Assembly: GCF_900091445.1 (NCBI RefSeq)
Contig: NZ_LT607733.1
Location: 2,434,501-2,498,500 of the forward strand
Length of the DNA stretch: 64,000 nt
Origin: Micromonospora echinofusca
GTDB lineage: Bacteria > Actinomycetota > Actinomycetes > Mycobacteriales > Micromonosporaceae
Direction: 5' to 3'
A program made the translations under genes and the position numbers. The notes below the pieces were generated by a model. The model was not told where the DNA came from. It did no database searches and saw only the letters and a list, made by a program, of their open reading frames with translations. Position 1 is the first letter of the stretch; each line of letters begins with the position of its first letter. Positions 63,141-64,000 of this stretch are shown in pieces.

Positions 63141-63631
63141 CGCCCGACCCCCGGCCCCGGCCGGCGGCGGGCGGCGTCGAGCAGCCGGCCGGTCACGGCG
63201 TCGCCGAGCCAGACGGCGACCAGCGCGCCGAGCAGGGTCGCCGCCAGGTAGCCGAGGGCCACCTGCGGTGCGCCGGCGTCGATGTCGAGCCGGATGTCCA
63301 CCGCGTACGTGGCGAAGGTGGTGTAGCCGCCGAGCACCCCCACCCCGAGGAACGGGCGCAGCAGCGGTCGGCCGCCACCGGAGCGCTCCAGCGCCGCCAT
63401 CAGGACGCCGATCAGCAGGCACCCGGTCAGGTTCACGGCGAAGGTCGCCCACGCGAAGCCCGCCGGGCCGTGCGGGACGGCGTGCTGGAGGCCGGCCCTG
63501 GCGAGGGCGCCGAGCGCGCCGCCGGCCGCGACGGAGCCGAGCACCGCGCCGGGGCGGGCGGCCAGCTCGCCCCGGTCGGCGGGTACGCGCAGGTCGACGT
63601 CGGGGTCGACCCGCGGATCCGGTCCGGTCAC
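63137..63631 (-). CDS. crcB: Fluoride channel subunit CrcB/FEX (first of pair)
   Basis: This 164-residue protein has an about 35-residue hydrophilic N-terminal extension (Asp/Arg-rich) followed by four helices with GGALGALARAGLQHAV, WATFAVNLTGCLLIGVLMAAL and GVGVLGGYTTFATYAVD. The GTG has GGAGG upstream. It pairs with the next crcB. No fluoride riboswitch was recognised ahead of it. Confidence 0.9.
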   Translation of the reverse strand: MTGPDPRVDPDVDLRVPADRGELAARPGAVLGSVAAGGALGALARAGLQHAVPHGPAGFAWATFAVNLTGCLLIGVLMAALERSGGGRPLLRPFLGVGVLGGYTTFATYAVDIRLDIDAGAPQVALGYLAATLLGALVAVWLGDAVTGRLLDAARRRPGPGVGR

Positions 63632-64000
63632 CTCGTCCTCCCCACCGGTGCCTCGGGCGGGGACCCGGTGCGCGCCCGTCAGCCTAGTGCGGTGTCCACT
63701 AACGTTCACCGGGTTTCCGGTGGGGTGTTGTGGATCCTCGCCGTGCGGGCGAGCGACTCCCCACGGGGTGGTGGGGCGGGCCACCGCGGGCCATCTTGAC
63801 CTCCGCGCCGCCGGGTGGGCGGCGGGGGTCACGTCGGGACTGGCCGGCTCCGGGGAGGTGCCGGCCGGCTCGACGGTGCGTGACCACCCCGGGCAGCGTA
63901 ACCGCTGTGGGGGCGGTGGGTCCGCCGCCCGGGGTGCGGGTGGCGATGCTGGCCGCCGCGCGACATCGCGGTGGCCTGAAAACTGGCAGTGCGGGCAGGT
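63632..64000. other. Right-edge region without a supported gene
   Basis: This 369-base stretch holds the likely crcB promoter on the minus strand (TAGGCT at 63682-63687). A short inverted repeat TAGTG/CACTA lies at 63685-63701. Several long but Arg/Pro-rich open frames look like chance GC-rich reading. A gene may begin beyond the edge, but nothing can be called. Confidence 0.35.

Noticed and set aside
63632..63760. Fluoride riboswitch upstream of the crcB pair
   Set aside because: The conserved pseudoknot sequence of the crcB motif could not be found; only a weak promoter and a short repeat are seen.
63699..63887. Minus-strand 62-codon frame near the right edge
   Set aside because: Arg/Pro-rich, no ribosome-binding site, and no family resemblance.

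Overview
The window is very GC-rich (third codon positions almost all G or C), uses many GTG starts, and packs genes with 1- or 4-base start/stop overlaps. Together with an SCO5389-family protein, DivIVA-domain, SpoIIE-type and Fxs genes, this points to an actinobacterium, most likely a Micromonosporaceae member (Micromonospora-like). That assignment is inference from gene content; no rRNA is present.

1-4.3 kb: the 3' end of an unknown gene, an SCO5389-family gene, smpB, then a run of genes linked to NAD/ADP-ribose chemistry (kptA RNA 2'-phosphotransferase, zinc-ribbon NUDIX hydrolase, NADAR protein), followed by an ArsR/SRPBCC pair. 4.4-13.0 kb: a complete FxSxx-COOH cyclophane RiPP system. 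fxsC (TIR-like) and fxsT (ParA/TIR/NB-ARC/TPR) lie on the plus strand. They converge on a minus-strand operon of fxsA (70-residue precursor ending FESSF), fxsB (radical SAM/SPASM) and a separate HExxH peptide hydroxylase. 13.4-20.7 kb: a coupled five-gene operon, SWIM-like/DUF5691-like/vWA/MoxR-AAA/DUF5682-like, which starts back-to-back with fxsA and resembles vWA-MoxR conflict systems.

21-30 kb: a YbdK-type carboxylate-amine ligase facing an AsnB-type amidotransferase, then two drug-efflux modules (MarR + ABC exporter with a clear palindromic operator; an unusual two-HTH TetR + DrrA/B-like ABC-2 exporter). 30-37 kb: small accessory genes: a TPR protein, a membrane protein, a degenerate ADP-ribosylglycohydrolase, a DivIVA-domain/small-protein pair divergent from a short GntR regulator across an intergenic region with two strong hairpins, a PH-like protein, two exported proteins and an HD hydrolase. 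37-44 kb: a 1395-residue kinase/receiver/SpoIIE-phosphatase/anti-sigma-kinase hybrid, and a LacI/MFS pair with a LacI-type operator.

44.5-62.7 kb: a cobalamin riboswitch followed by a single overlapping operon for B12 corrin-ring synthesis and cobalt handling: cobN, a ChlI-ChlD fusion, cobO, cobB, cobI, cobM, cbiD, cobL, cbiG-cobJ, a ferredoxin, a NiCoT transporter, cobH and a cbiX-(His-rich linker)-cobA fusion. It mixes early- and late-cobalt-insertion enzymes and shows no cobG, cobK or cobF here. 62.7-63.6 kb: a pair of crcB fluoride-channel genes. No tRNA, rRNA, CRISPR array, insertion sequence or prophage was seen. Two different families of short intergenic-type palindromic elements were noticed, one of them overlapping the 3' coding end of the ChlI-ChlD gene.
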